Positions 19,647 to 29,991 of a stretch of DNA of 64,000 nt are shown piece after piece (positions within the stretch are counted from its first letter, which is position 1; each line of letters opens with the position of its first letter). The DNA lies in NCBI GenBank assembly GCA_021768705.1, contig JAETUG010000010.1, forward strand, positions 1 through 64,000, given 5' to 3'. This DNA is from Bacillota bacterium. GTDB lineage: Bacteria; Bacillota; Clostridia; Lachnospirales; Anaerotignaceae. The notes below the pieces were generated by a model. The model was not told the DNA's origin. It searched no databases and was given only the letters and a program-made list of their open reading frames with translations. The position numbers were made by a program, and so were the translations under genes.

Positions 19647-20888
19647 ATGAAAGCAGAGATTATGGCAGTTGGTACAGAACTGCTGTTAGGCGATATTTTG
19701 AACACAAACGCCCAATTCTTGGCACAGGAGTTGGCAAATTTGGGCATTGAGGTCTATTATCAGACGGTGGTGGGGGACAACCCCAAACGGCTGAAGGATA
19801 CTATTTTCCACGCCTTTGACCGAGCAGACCTTATCATCACCACAGGGGGACTTGGCCCCACGGAGGATGACCTGACGAAGGAAACGGCGGCGGAATATTT
19901 CGGAGAAAAACTGGTATTGGACGAAAGAGCCTTGGGACGTATCAAAAAATATTTTGACCGTACCGGCAGAACCATGACCCAGAACAACGTGAAACAGGCT
20001 ATGGTGCCCGAAAACAACTGTACGGTTTTGTATAACGACAATGGCACAGCACCCGGTATTATCATGGAGAAGAACGGCAAAATGATCGTGATGCTGCCCG
20101 GCCCACCCAAGGAAACCATTCCTATGTTCCGCAATCAGGTAAAGCCCTATCTGGTGAAAAAACAGGAATTTACCTTTGTTTCCCGTATCCTGCGAGTGGC
20201 AGGCGTAGGGGAAAGCGCTATGGAGGATAGGGTAAAGGACATCATTGATGCCCAGACGAATCCTACTATTGCACCTTATGCCAAGGATGGGGAAGCTATT
20301 CTGCGGATCACGGCAAAGGCCAAGGATGAAGCAGAAGCAAACGAGCTGATCGACCCTGTAGCGGAGCTCCTGAAGGAACGGTTGGGGAATGCCGTTTATG
20401 CGGAAGGTGAAACAGATATGGAAACGGTGGTGGCAGAAATGCTGCTGGAAAGAAAATTGACCGTTGCTGTGGCAGAATCCTGCACTGGGGGTATGATCGC
20501 CTCCCGATTGGTGGAATATCCCGGCATTTCTGCCGCATTGCTGGAAGGTTGTGTAACTTATTCCAACGATGCGAAAATGCACCGATTGGGCGTAAAAGCA
20601 GAGACCTTGGAGAAATACACTGCAGTCAGCGAAGAAACGGCACGGGAAATGGCAGAAGGCATTGCAAAGACCAGCGGTGCTGATATCGGCATTGCTACAA
20701 CAGGCATTGCGGGCCCCGATGGCGGCAGCGAGGAAAAGCCTGTGGGTCTGGTATATATCGGCCTTTCTTACAAGGGAAAAACAGAAGTACAGGAGCATCA
20801 TTTTGTGGGCAAACGGGATAAGATTCGGGAACGTGCCACTTATACAGCTTTGGACTGGCTGAGAAGGGCGATGCTGGATGAAGAATAA
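19647..20888 (+). CDS. cinA: CinA-family competence/damage-inducible protein
   Basis: MoCF-like N-terminus GTELLLGDILNTNAQFLAQEL and CinA C-terminal VAESCTGGMIASRLVEYPG. Confidence 0.95.
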   Translation: MKAEIMAVGTELLLGDILNTNAQFLAQELANLGIEVYYQTVVGDNPKRLKDTIFHAFDRADLIITTGGLGPTEDDLTKETAAEYFGEKLVLDERALGRIKKYFDRTGRTMTQNNVKQAMVPENNCTVLYNDNGTAPGIIMEKNGKMIVMLPGPPKETIPMFRNQVKPYLVKKQEFTFVSRILRVAGVGESAMEDRVKDIIDAQTNPTIAPYAKDGEAILRITAKAKDEAEANELIDPVAELLKERLGNAVYAEGETDMETVVAEMLLERKLTVAVAESCTGGMIASRLVEYPGISAALLEGCVTYSNDAKMHRLGVKAETLEKYTAVSEETAREMAEGIAKTSGADIGIATTGIAGPDGGSEEKPVGLVYIGLSYKGKTEVQEHHFVGKRDKIRERATYTALDWLRRAMLDEE

Positions 20889-21735
20889 GGGGGACTGGAT
20901 GCTACTGCTGGCTGCTTTTATTGGCGGCGGCGGTTTCATCTGTTTAAAATATTTATTGGATTGGGGCTATGACCCCTTTCAGGTGATTTTCGGACGGTTT
21001 CTGATGGCTTCCATTTGTATGTGCATGGTGTATCATAAACGGCTGAAAAAGATCACGAAACGGGAATGGAAGGTAGGCGGTATTTTGGGTGTGCTGTTGG
21101 CGGCCATGTTCCTGCTGATGACAGTGGGGCTGCAATATACCACTCCTTCTGTCAATGCGTTTTTGGTCAATATTCCTGCAGTCATTGTGCCTTTTATCTG
21201 CTGGGGCGTATTCAAGCAGAAGCCCAGCCGAAACTGTTTTATTGCGGCGGCGATGACGCTGGTAGGGGTGTCCTGTTTATCTCTGACGGCAGATTTTCGC
21301 ATTGATTTGGGGGCAGGACTGTCCCTGCTGGCGGCGGTTGCCTTTTCCCTGCAGATGGCGTTTCTTGGAAATATCACCGAGGGGTGTGATGCGGTGCATA
21401 TTGCTGTGGCGGAAAATCTATTTACATTGCTGGTAACGACGGTCATCGTGACGTTTACGGGATGGGATATGCCTCCGCTGACATTGCCTGCCTTTGGGAA
21501 TTTTTTCTTCCTTGGAGCATTCTGCACAGCGGCGTATTTTGCTTTGCAGTCGGCTGGACAACAGATCACTTCCCCCAATAAGGCGGCTATCATCATTACT
21601 TCGGAATCGATTTTCGCAGCGGTGTTTTCTGCTCTTCTGTATGGCGAACGTATGAGCCTGCGTGGGTATTTGGGCTGTATCATTATTTTTGCCGCAATGG
21701 CACTGGCGGAGCAGCCTGCTAAGGAAACAAAATAG
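20878..21735 (+). CDS. DMT/EamA family transporter
   Basis: About 10 TM EamA-type protein; start overlaps cinA end. Confidence 0.85.
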   Translation: MKNKGDWMLLLAAFIGGGGFICLKYLLDWGYDPFQVIFGRFLMASICMCMVYHKRLKKITKREWKVGGILGVLLAAMFLLMTVGLQYTTPSVNAFLVNIPAVIVPFICWGVFKQKPSRNCFIAAAMTLVGVSCLSLTADFRIDLGAGLSLLAAVAFSLQMAFLGNITEGCDAVHIAVAENLFTLLVTTVIVTFTGWDMPPLTLPAFGNFFFLGAFCTAAYFALQSAGQQITSPNKAAIIITSESIFAAVFSALLYGERMSLRGYLGCIIIFAAMALAEQPAKETK

Positions 21736-21738
21736 GTA

Positions 21739-21783
21739 TTGACAAGGCGAACAAAATTGCATAAAATGAGAACAGAGGTTCTC
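21739..21783 (+). promoter_or_regulatory. recA promoter with LexA (SOS) box
   Basis: TTGACA, 17-nt spacer, TAAAAT (21762-21767), then GAGAAC-AGAG-GTTCTC (21768-21783) matching GAAC-N4-GTTC. Confidence 0.85.
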
Positions 21784-21841
21784 GTTGAAAGAAGTCCTGA
21801 AATGAAAAAATATTCCTTATCATTGGAAAGGTGGAAATAAA

Positions 21842-22921
21842 ATGGCAGCAAAATCTCAGAAGCAAGACGAAAAATTTGAAGATAAGCAGAAGGCCTTAGA
21901 TGCAGCCCTGAGCCAGATCGAAAAGCAGTTTGGCAAAGGCGCAGTCATGAAATTGGGGGATGACAGTGCGAGAATGGCGGTGGAAGTGGTTCCATCCGGT
22001 TCCCTGAGCCTGGACTTGGCACTGGGGGTTGGCGGTGTGCCCAAGGGCAGGATCGTGGAAGTATATGGCCCTGAATCCTCCGGTAAAACAACGGTAGCCC
22101 TGCACATGGTTGCGGAAGTACAGAAACGGGGCGGCATTGCTGGTTATGTGGATGCGGAACATGCCATGGACCCTACATATGCAAAGGCTTTGGGGGTAGA
22201 TATTGATAACCTGTATATCTCTCAGCCTGACGATGGCGAACAGGCTTTGGAAATTACGGAAACCATGGTACGCAGCGGTGCCATCGATATTGTTATTGTA
22301 GACTCTGTAGCGGCACTGGTACCCAGGGCGGAGATCGAAGGGGAAATGGGCGATTCCCACATGGGTCTGCAGGCAAGACTGATGAGCCAGGCCCTGAGAA
22401 AACTGACGGGTATTACAAACAAATCCAACTGTACCGTTGTTTTCATTAACCAGCTCCGTGAAAAAATCGGTGTGACCTTTGGTAACCCCGAAACGACCAC
22501 AGGCGGCCGTGCCCTGAAATTTTATTCTTCCATCCGTATGGAGATCAGAAAAGCAGATGTGCTGAAACAGGGGACGGAGATCGTGGGCAACCGCGTAAAG
22601 GTGAAGATCGCCAAAAATAAAGTGGCGCCTCCCTTCAAAACAGCGGAATTCGATATCATCTACGGCAAAGGTATTTCCAGAGAAGGGGATATTCTGGACT
22701 TGGCAGCAGATGTGGATATCGTAAACAAGAGCGGTGCATGGTATGCCTATAAGGAAACACGTATCGGACAGGGACGGGAAAACGCAAAGCAGTTCCTGAG
22801 AGATAATCCGGATATGTGTGCAGAAATCGAAAATCAGGTGCGGGAACATTATGGCCTGGCTGCGTTGGAAGTTCCTGCAGCGGCGGCAGAAGAAGCACCT
22901 GTTGTGGAAACAGAGATCTAA
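21842..22921 (+). CDS. recA: Recombinase RecA
   Basis: [38 protein letters not shown]. Confidence 0.99.
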   Translation: MAAKSQKQDEKFEDKQKALDAALSQIEKQFGKGAVMKLGDDSARMAVEVVPSGSLSLDLALGVGGVPKGRIVEVYGPESSGKTTVALHMVAEVQKRGGIAGYVDAEHAMDPTYAKALGVDIDNLYISQPDDGEQALEITETMVRSGAIDIVIVDSVAALVPRAEIEGEMGDSHMGLQARLMSQALRKLTGITNKSNCTVVFINQLREKIGVTFGNPETTTGGRALKFYSSIRMEIRKADVLKQGTEIVGNRVKVKIAKNKVAPPFKTAEFDIIYGKGISREGDILDLAADVDIVNKSGAWYAYKETRIGQGRENAKQFLRDNPDMCAEIENQVREHYGLAALEVPAAAAEEAPVVETEI

Positions 22922-23042
22922 AAAAAGAATTTTTTATCATATCTTAAGAAAAGAATAAAAAAGATGCAACAAAAACCAAAGATTTTTCGTTTATACTATT
23001 ATAGAAGAAAAACATTTCTAGAGAAAAAGGAGATGACAGCGT

Positions 23043-23252
23043 ATGAAACGAATGATCGCAATGGTTTTGGTGGCATTGGGTGTTGTAAATGTTTATCCGG
23101 GAGAGATGCCGGAAAGACAGCAGACATCCGCAAGATTAGAAGGAAAACAGGAGATTCGTCCCGTTGCGGAAGGAACATCGGATGCATGGAATGCGCTGGA
23201 TGTGGCAACAGAAGGGGTCGTATCATGGACAGAAATGGCAGGAAATGTATAA
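23043..23252 (+). CDS. Hypothetical small secreted protein (69 aa)
   Basis: Good RBS (AGGAGATGACAGCGT-ATG), signal-like N-terminus, stand-alone with downstream terminator. Confidence 0.5.
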   Translation: MKRMIAMVLVALGVVNVYPGEMPERQQTSARLEGKQEIRPVAEGTSDAWNALDVATEGVVSWTEMAGNV

Positions 23253-23310
23253 GCAGAATACTTCGCAATAGATAAGGCGATTGCTGAAAAAAATAAAGCA
23301 GCTAATGGAT

Positions 23311-23353
23311 TTGGTATCATACTTACAGAAATAAACTGAAAGTATGATACCAT
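23311..23353. terminator. Bidirectional terminator
   Basis: TGGTATCATACTT...AAGTATGATACCA. Confidence 0.75.
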
Positions 23354-23394
23354 TTTATTTTGCGCAGTTTAACAGGAATTTGGCTTTGGTATAT

Positions 23395-23724
23395 TTAAAA
23401 GACGATTTGCACCAGAAGCATATAGCAGACTGTGCCACCGAAGATACTGAGCATGGTGTTTCTTTTCCAGATATGTAAGAGAGCTGTCAGGGCGGAGGCG
23501 ATCAAAGGAGGAGCAAAGCCTGCCGCAGAGGAAAAGGTGATGCCTTTCAGGCAATACATGACCAACGTTGCCATGATGGCCATGGGGAGCACCCGACCCA
23601 AATAGCGGACGATCTCAGGTACTTCTTTTCCGCGGAAAAGGAGGAAAGGCAGGGCACGCTCCGCAAAGGTGCAAAGGGCGCAGACTGCGATGATGAGGAT
23701 GGATTGTGTTGTAGAAAGTACCAT
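23395..23724 (-). CDS. azlD: Branched-chain amino acid export, AzlD family
   Basis: CTFAERALPFLLFRGKEVPEIVRYLGRVLPMAIMATLVMYCL; adjacent to AzlC. Confidence 0.88.
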   Translation of the reverse strand: MVLSTTQSILIIAVCALCTFAERALPFLLFRGKEVPEIVRYLGRVLPMAIMATLVMYCLKGITFSSAAGFAPPLIASALTALLHIWKRNTMLSIFGGTVCYMLLVQIVF

Positions 23725-24426
23725 TTAGTTTTCCTCCTTTTTTGTATTCTGGGGTTCGATACGGCTTCTCAGAATGGTCAGCAAGGCTACTGTGATGACC
23801 AGAGAAGGCAGGATGAAATTGGAAGGTCCGAAAAGAATGAGACAGACAATGCTGGAAACGAAGGCCAGCAGGGCAGGCAGACGGTTATCTGCGCCGGACA
23901 ACTGCTCGATCAGGATGACGATGAACAAAGCCGTCAGGGCGAAATCGATGCCTGTGGTATCAAAGGGGATCAATGTGCCGATGAGGGCACCAAGAATGCT
24001 TAGGACGACCCAATACAGGATGCACATCAGGGCTGTCAGCACATAGGCCCATTTTTCATCGATATCTTCATCGAAATCGTGAGAGCAGTGAAGGGAATAG
24101 TTTTCATCTGTCAGGGAATAGATGAGGAAATATTTCCAGAAGCCAAAGGAGCGGAATTTTTCGATGAAGGACAGACCGTAGAAAATATGGCGGCTATTGA
24201 GCAGCAGTGCCATGATCGCCACAGTTGCCAGGGAAACGCCACCGGCAAAGAAACTCACCATCAGGTATTGCAGGGAGCCTGCCATAACGAAAAGACTGCA
24301 GGCGCCTGTCCAGAGAAAATTGTAACCTACATTCTGCATCAGAACCCCATAGGCCAGCCCTACGGGAATGAAGCTGATGAAGATGGGGAAGCTGTGCTTA
24401 ACTGCATAGCGTAAGGTTTTTGCCAT
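23725..24426 (-). CDS. azlC: Branched-chain amino acid export, AzlC family
   Basis: FPIFISFIPVGLAYGVLM... LLNSRHIFYGLS...SLTDENYSL. Confidence 0.9.
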   Translation of the reverse strand: MAKTLRYAVKHSFPIFISFIPVGLAYGVLMQNVGYNFLWTGACSLFVMAGSLQYLMVSFFAGGVSLATVAIMALLLNSRHIFYGLSFIEKFRSFGFWKYFLIYSLTDENYSLHCSHDFDEDIDEKWAYVLTALMCILYWVVLSILGALIGTLIPFDTTGIDFALTALFIVILIEQLSGADNRLPALLAFVSSIVCLILFGPSNFILPSLVITVALLTILRSRIEPQNTKKEEN

Positions 24427-24453
24427 AAAAATCGCTCCTTTTGCTTTTGTATT

Positions 24454-25782
24454 TTAGAAATAATGGTAGTATTTGCGGTTCACCGTCAGGAAAAATACGG
24501 CGATGAGAACGGTGATGGCTTCCGCTACGGGAATGGCAAGCCAGATGCCGTCGATGCCGAGGAACCTCGGCAGAATCAGGATACTTCCGGTGACGAAAAC
24601 AAAGGTACGCAGGAAAGAGATCATTGCCGACACCTTCCCATTGGACAATGCCGTAAAGAAGGAGGAGGCAAAGATGTTGATGCCTGCGAAAAGGAAGTTC
24701 CAGACGAAGATTTTATACCCATAGAGCGTGATCGCATAGGTGTTGCTTTCCTGCGGCGTAAAGATGGCGATGGTCGGCACTGCCATCAAATAGGAAAAGC
24801 CGAAGCACACCACAGAGGAGATCAAAATGATGCCGAGGCACATTTTGAAGAGACGTTTCAGCTGTGGAATATTGCGGTTGCCGTAATTGTAGCTGAAGAC
24901 AGGGGCCGCACCGCTGGCAAAGCCCAGATATGCCGAAGAAAACAAGAACTGGGCATACAACACAATGGTAATGGCTGCAACGCCATCTTCCTTCAGCAGT
25001 TCCATCATTGCCAGATTGAACAGAAAGGTGGTCACAGCCATGGCAGCGGAGGTCACCATTTCCGAAGAGCCATTCAGCATGGTGTGGGCAATGATTTTTC
25101 CGTTCCATTTGGGTTTTACAAAATACAGCACTGTCCTTGGCTTAGCAAAATAGAACAATGCAGGGATGCCGCCAATGATAAAGCCGCTGACAGTACCCCA
25201 GGCTGCCCCGGCGATGCCCATATCCATTCGGACGATGAAGATATAGTCGAAAAGGATATTGGAGAGACCTGCTGCGACATTCAGCCATAGCCCCAGATTG
25301 GGTTTTCCTGCGGTGATGAAAAGGGTCTGGAACATGGTCTGGATGACAGAAATGGTGTAAAATGCCATCATCACTCTGCCATACTCCATGCAATAGGGCA
25401 GCAGGTTCTCATCGGCTCCCAAAAAGAGAGAGAGGGGGCGTATAAACAGGAAGCAGAGGACAGAGATCACTAGACTGACTATGATGCCAAAGGTGATAAT
25501 GAGGGTGAAAGCACTGCGGGCTTCCGCTTCTTTTCCTTCACCCAATTTGCGCCCGATGATGGCGGAGCCCCCTGTCCCCAGCATGATGCCCAATCCGATC
25601 AGGATGTTGATGAGGGGAAAGACAATATTGATGGCGGAGAGGGCAGTGGTCCCCACGAAACGGGAAACGAAAATGCCGTCCACGATGGTATAAGTTGCCA
25701 CAAACACCAGCATGATGATGGTGGGTAGGGTGAATTTTATCAGGGACAATAATGTAAATTCTTTTGAGATATCATTTTGCAT
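24454..25782 (-). CDS. MATE family efflux transporter
   Basis: About 12 TM, GTGGSAIIGRKLGEGK motif. Confidence 0.92.
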   Translation of the reverse strand: MQNDISKEFTLLSLIKFTLPTIIMLVFVATYTIVDGIFVSRFVGTTALSAINIVFPLINILIGLGIMLGTGGSAIIGRKLGEGKEAEARSAFTLIITFGIIVSLVISVLCFLFIRPLSLFLGADENLLPYCMEYGRVMMAFYTISVIQTMFQTLFITAGKPNLGLWLNVAAGLSNILFDYIFIVRMDMGIAGAAWGTVSGFIIGGIPALFYFAKPRTVLYFVKPKWNGKIIAHTMLNGSSEMVTSAAMAVTTFLFNLAMMELLKEDGVAAITIVLYAQFLFSSAYLGFASGAAPVFSYNYGNRNIPQLKRLFKMCLGIILISSVVCFGFSYLMAVPTIAIFTPQESNTYAITLYGYKIFVWNFLFAGINIFASSFFTALSNGKVSAMISFLRTFVFVTGSILILPRFLGIDGIWLAIPVAEAITVLIAVFFLTVNRKYYHYF

Positions 25783-25873
25783 AAGACGACCTCATTTTAT
25801 TTAGCGTAGCACGGAGAAAATCCCGATTCGATTTCAAAATGGTATGCCATAGATGGAAAGAATTGAAACGAGA

Positions 25874-27643
25874 TTACTCTGTTTTCATTTGGTTTACCCG
25901 GTTTTCGTCGGGGGTGATATAGATGGTGCGGTTGGTCAAATAGATGACCATACCGGGCTTGGCACCATTGGGTTTCTTGATATTTTTTCGCTGGGTATAA
26001 TCCACAGGCACCATACTGCTGTTTTTTGCCTTGCTGTAGAAGGCTGCCAGATTGGCTGCTTCCTCCATGGTGGCTTCGGGCAGTTCCTTTTGACCATTGG
26101 TGCGGATGATGACATGGGAACCGGGGATATCTTTGGTATGCATCCAGATGTCGGTTGACTCTGCCATACGCAGGGTCAATTCGTCATTTTGCAGATTGCT
26201 TTTGCCTACAAAAATATCATATCCATCGGAAGAAACATAATGCAGAGGCTTGGATTTTTTTGGCTTTTGTGCGCCTTTTTTCTGTACTTGTCTGCGGATG
26301 AAGCCGCTTTCTGCCAGTTCGGTGCGGATTTCGGAAAGGTCTGCATCATCCTTAGCATTTTCCAATGCGTTTAAGACGCTTTCCAGATAGACCAGTTCTT
26401 CCTCATTTTGTTTTTCCTGAATTTCCAGAGCGGCAAGGGTACGCTTTGCCTTGTTATATTTGCTGAAATATTTCTGAGCATTTTCTGCAGGGGTTTTTGC
26501 AGGGTCGATGGCAATTTCGATCTCTGGCATGTCCGATTCATAATAATCGATGGTCTTGAAGGTAGTCACGCCCTGGGGAACAGCATAAATATTTGCAGTC
26601 AGGAGTTCGCCTTTTTTCTTCCACTGGTCCATGCCCTTGGTTTCTCTGCGGGTTTTCAGCTGAATCTCTTTTTTCTTCACACAGCGTTCGATATTGCTCA
26701 TTACCAGTCTGCGCATATCATGGGCTTTCTGGCGGATATGTGCTGCATTGTCCCGTTCCTGATAGAAGCTTTCCAGCAGGGCGGAGACAGAATCGAAAGA
26801 TCTTTTCTGCAGACCGGAGAATTGGGTCATTTCCAGTACGGCAAAATCCACGATACGGTTGTTTTCCTTTTGATAATAGATAGCAGGCTGATAGGTGGCC
26901 GATTTGATCTCTGCCATGGTTTTATCGAAGGCATCGTAAAGCTTTTCGCCTTCTTCAATGGTGGTTTCCTGACAGGAATTAGAGGAATCCAAGCCGGCAC
27001 GAGAGCAGATTTCCCCCGCCATGATAGGGCTGATACCCGTATATGTCTGGTAAATAAATTCCTGTATTTTTCTACCCTCCTGCAGATGCAGGGAAAAGAG
27101 AAAATCGCCCCGTTCCGCTTCCAGCGGATTTTTCTTATCTTGAGAAGGGGGGAAAACATATTCCTTGCCGGGCAAAACTTCCCGGACGGAGCTTTTTTCA
27201 TGGGTGACACGTTTGATGGAGTCGAGAATCTTACCGTTTTCATCGGTTAGGATCAGGTTACTGTGCTTACCCATGATCTCTAAAATTAGGTTCTTTGTGG
27301 TGATATCGCCCATTTCATTGGCGGATTCCACCCGAAGGATGATGATACGTTCGAAATTGGGCTGGCAGATATCCACGATCTTGCCGCCGGCGATATGTTT
27401 TCGCATGACCATGCAGAACAGGGGTGCAGTCATAGGGTTTTCTCTGGTGCTTTCTGTCAGATGGATACGGGGATGGGCAGAGTTTGCAGAAATGATGATT
27501 TTCTTTGCGCCGCTGCCCAGGCCACGGATGGTCATACGAATCTCGTCAGCTACAGGCTGATGGATCTTATCGATACGCCCTCCTACGAGAGCGGGTTTGA
27601 GTTCGGATACGATGGCAGATGTTGTGATGCCGTCCAGTGCCAT
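25874..27643 (-). CDS. rqcH: Rqc2/NFACT family protein RqcH (FbpA-like)
   Basis: MALDGITTSAIVSELKPALVGGRIDKIHQP, NFACT-R STDIWMHTKDIPGSHVIIRT; RBS GGAGG upstream of ATG 27643. Confidence 0.94.
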   Translation of the reverse strand: MALDGITTSAIVSELKPALVGGRIDKIHQPVADEIRMTIRGLGSGAKKIIISANSAHPRIHLTESTRENPMTAPLFCMVMRKHIAGGKIVDICQPNFERIIILRVESANEMGDITTKNLILEIMGKHSNLILTDENGKILDSIKRVTHEKSSVREVLPGKEYVFPPSQDKKNPLEAERGDFLFSLHLQEGRKIQEFIYQTYTGISPIMAGEICSRAGLDSSNSCQETTIEEGEKLYDAFDKTMAEIKSATYQPAIYYQKENNRIVDFAVLEMTQFSGLQKRSFDSVSALLESFYQERDNAAHIRQKAHDMRRLVMSNIERCVKKKEIQLKTRRETKGMDQWKKKGELLTANIYAVPQGVTTFKTIDYYESDMPEIEIAIDPAKTPAENAQKYFSKYNKAKRTLAALEIQEKQNEEELVYLESVLNALENAKDDADLSEIRTELAESGFIRRQVQKKGAQKPKKSKPLHYVSSDGYDIFVGKSNLQNDELTLRMAESTDIWMHTKDIPGSHVIIRTNGQKELPEATMEEAANLAAFYSKAKNSSMVPVDYTQRKNIKKPNGAKPGMVIYLTNRTIYITPDENRVNQMKTE

Positions 27644-27857
27644 AAAGGACACCTCCTTTGATTTTTACATATAATATTTTATTTTAACATATTAAAAATA
27701 TTTTTGCATCTGTTTTGTCAGGGATACAGGAAAAGGATAAATATTAAAATTAGATTAGAAATAGTGAATACAATTTGCTGTTTTTCTTGCTATTTGCCAG
27801 ATACTTCTGTATAATGAAACAACGATTTTGGAACGTGTAACAGAAAGGAATAGAAAC

Positions 27858-28745
27858 ATGAATGCAAGCGTAAGAAGCATGACCGGCTACGGACGCGGCG
27901 AGCATATTGCGGAAGAACGCAAATTCACGGTGGAAATGAAATCCGTGAACCATCGTTACAACGATATGACGATCAAGCTGCCCCGTTCTCTGGCAAGTCT
28001 GGAAGATAAGATCAAAAAAAGAATTATGCGTGATGTATTTCGGGGCAAGACCGACGTTTACATCAGCTTTGAAACATTTTCCGCAGATGATGTGGATGTG
28101 AAACTGAATGAAACACTGGCAGCAGCCTATATCGAAAAACTGAACCTGCTGGAAGAAAAATTTGGCCTGACCGGCGGCAATAAGCTGGAACTGGCAGCAA
28201 AATTCCCTGATGTCATCACAGTGGAAAAAGCGCAGCAGGAAGAAGCTGTCATCTGGGAAGCACTGGCACCTGCATTGGATGAAGCAGTGGAAAAATTCGT
28301 TGCCATGAGAACCGTGGAAGGGGAAAACCTGAAAAAGGATATCCTGCTGAAGGGCGAACGGATCAAAACGCTGGTGGCAGAAGTAAAGGAACGCTCTCCA
28401 CTGGTGGTGGTGGAATATCAGGAAAAGCTGAACAACAGGCTGAAGGAACTGTTGGGCAGTGTGGATGTAGACCCTCAGAGAATTGCCACAGAGGTGGCTG
28501 TTTTTGCAGACAGAGGCTGTGTGGATGAAGAAGTGACCAGACTGGAAAGCCATCTGGTGCAGCTGAAGGATATTCTGGAAGGCGGCGGTCAGGTGGGCAG
28601 AAAGCTGGATTTCCTGATCCAGGAAATGAACAGAGAATCCAACACCATCGCTTCCAAAGCCAACGATATCCAGATCGTAAAAGCCACCATCGAATTGAAA
28701 AGTGAGATCGAAAAGATCAGAGAACAGATTCAGAATTTGGAATAA
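27858..28745 (+). CDS. YicC/YloC family endoribonuclease
   Basis: [10 protein letters not shown]-terminus, [13 protein letters not shown]-terminal DUF1732 [23 protein letters not shown]. Confidence 0.95.
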   Translation: MNASVRSMTGYGRGEHIAEERKFTVEMKSVNHRYNDMTIKLPRSLASLEDKIKKRIMRDVFRGKTDVYISFETFSADDVDVKLNETLAAAYIEKLNLLEEKFGLTGGNKLELAAKFPDVITVEKAQQEEAVIWEALAPALDEAVEKFVAMRTVEGENLKKDILLKGERIKTLVAEVKERSPLVVVEYQEKLNNRLKELLGSVDVDPQRIATEVAVFADRGCVDEEVTRLESHLVQLKDILEGGGQVGRKLDFLIQEMNRESNTIASKANDIQIVKATIELKSEIEKIREQIQNLE

Positions 28746-28768
28746 CCCATTATGAGAGAGGATTCGTT

Positions 28769-29026
28769 ATGGATAAATTGCATTTTTTGAACATTGGTTA
28801 TGGCAATGTGGTTTCCGCAAATCGTGTTATCGCCATCATCAGCCCCGATTCCGCCCCTGTGAAGCGAATCATTCAGGATGCCAAGGAAAAGGGAACGCTG
28901 ATCGATGCCACCTATGGCAGAAAGACCCGCTGTGTCATCATCATGGATGATGGGCATATCGTCCTTTCTCCCAATATGCCGGAAACTGTAGGCGGAAGAC
29001 TTTCCGCAGAGCAGAAGGGAATGTAA
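28769..29026 (+). CDS. remA: RemA family protein (DUF370)
   Basis: [26 protein letters not shown]...[17 protein letters not shown]. Confidence 0.92.
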   Translation: MDKLHFLNIGYGNVVSANRVIAIISPDSAPVKRIIQDAKEKGTLIDATYGRKTRCVIIMDDGHIVLSPNMPETVGGRLSAEQKGM

Positions 29027-29029
29027 ATA

Positions 29030-29638
29030 TTGAAGAAACAGGGTATTTTATTGATTATCTCCGGCCCTTCCGGTTCCGGGAAGGGGACCATCGTAGAACG
29101 TCTTTGCAAGAAGGATGATTTTTCTCTTTCCATTTCTGCAACGACAAGAAAACCCAGAGAATATGAAAAAGACGGGGTGCATTATTTCTTCCATACCCGT
29201 GAAGAATTTGAACAGATGAGAGACCGTAAGGAACTGCTGGAATGGGCAGAATTCTGCGGCAATTATTACGGTACACCCAGAAAATATGTAACAGAGCAGC
29301 TGATGGCGGGCAATAATGTGATCCTGGAGATCGAAGTACAGGGTGCCTTGCAGGTGAAAAAGATCTATCCCGAAGGCGTATTGGTATTTATGGTTCCGCC
29401 CAATCTGGAGGAACTGGGCAACCGCCTGACCAACCGTGGCACAGAGGATAAGGAAACCATCAATATGCGTCTGCGCCGTGCGTTGGAGGAAATGGAACTG
29501 GTGGATGAATATGACTATCTGGTCATCAATGACACCGTAGATCAGGCTACAGAAGACATTCTGACGATCGTAGAAGCAGAAAAAATGAAATGCAGCAGAA
29601 ATAAAGATATCAAAAAGATTTTCAAAGGAGAGATGTAA
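29030..29638 (+). CDS. gmk: Guanylate kinase (TTG start)
   Basis: ISGPSGSGKGTIVERL, SISATTRKPREYEKDGVHYFF. Confidence 0.97.
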   Translation: MKKQGILLIISGPSGSGKGTIVERLCKKDDFSLSISATTRKPREYEKDGVHYFFHTREEFEQMRDRKELLEWAEFCGNYYGTPRKYVTEQLMAGNNVILEIEVQGALQVKKIYPEGVLVFMVPPNLEELGNRLTNRGTEDKETINMRLRRALEEMELVDEYDYLVINDTVDQATEDILTIVEAEKMKCSRNKDIKKIFKGEM

Positions 29639-29639
29639 T

Positions 29640-29942
29640 ATGTTAAGACCTTCTTATTCCGACTTACTGGAAGTTATTACACAGGATGCCGAAGATATTA
29701 CCATCGGCAGCAGATATACCATTGTAATCGCGGCAGCAAAAAGAGCAAGACAGCTGGTTGACCATGCGGAACCTATGATCGACAATGTAAAAGTCGATAA
29801 ACCAGTTTCTATCGCTGTTCATGAAATCTATGAAGGCAAGCTGAAAATCCGTCAGGGTCAGCCTGTGGCAGAAGAAGAAAAAGAAGTTGCACTGGCAGAA
29901 GTGGACTTCGAAAGCATGGCAGAAGAAACGGAAGAAGAATAA
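29640..29942 (+). CDS. rpoZ: RNA polymerase omega subunit
   Basis: MLRPSYSDLLE..., RYTIVIAAAKRARQL; gmk-rpoZ-priA context. Confidence 0.93.
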   Translation: MLRPSYSDLLEVITQDAEDITIGSRYTIVIAAAKRARQLVDHAEPMIDNVKVDKPVSIAVHEIYEGKLKIRQGQPVAEEEKEVALAEVDFESMAEETEEE

Positions 29943-29991
29943 TAGAAAGGGTGTCGCCTGAGCGGCACCTTTCTTTATAGGGAGGTGAGAA

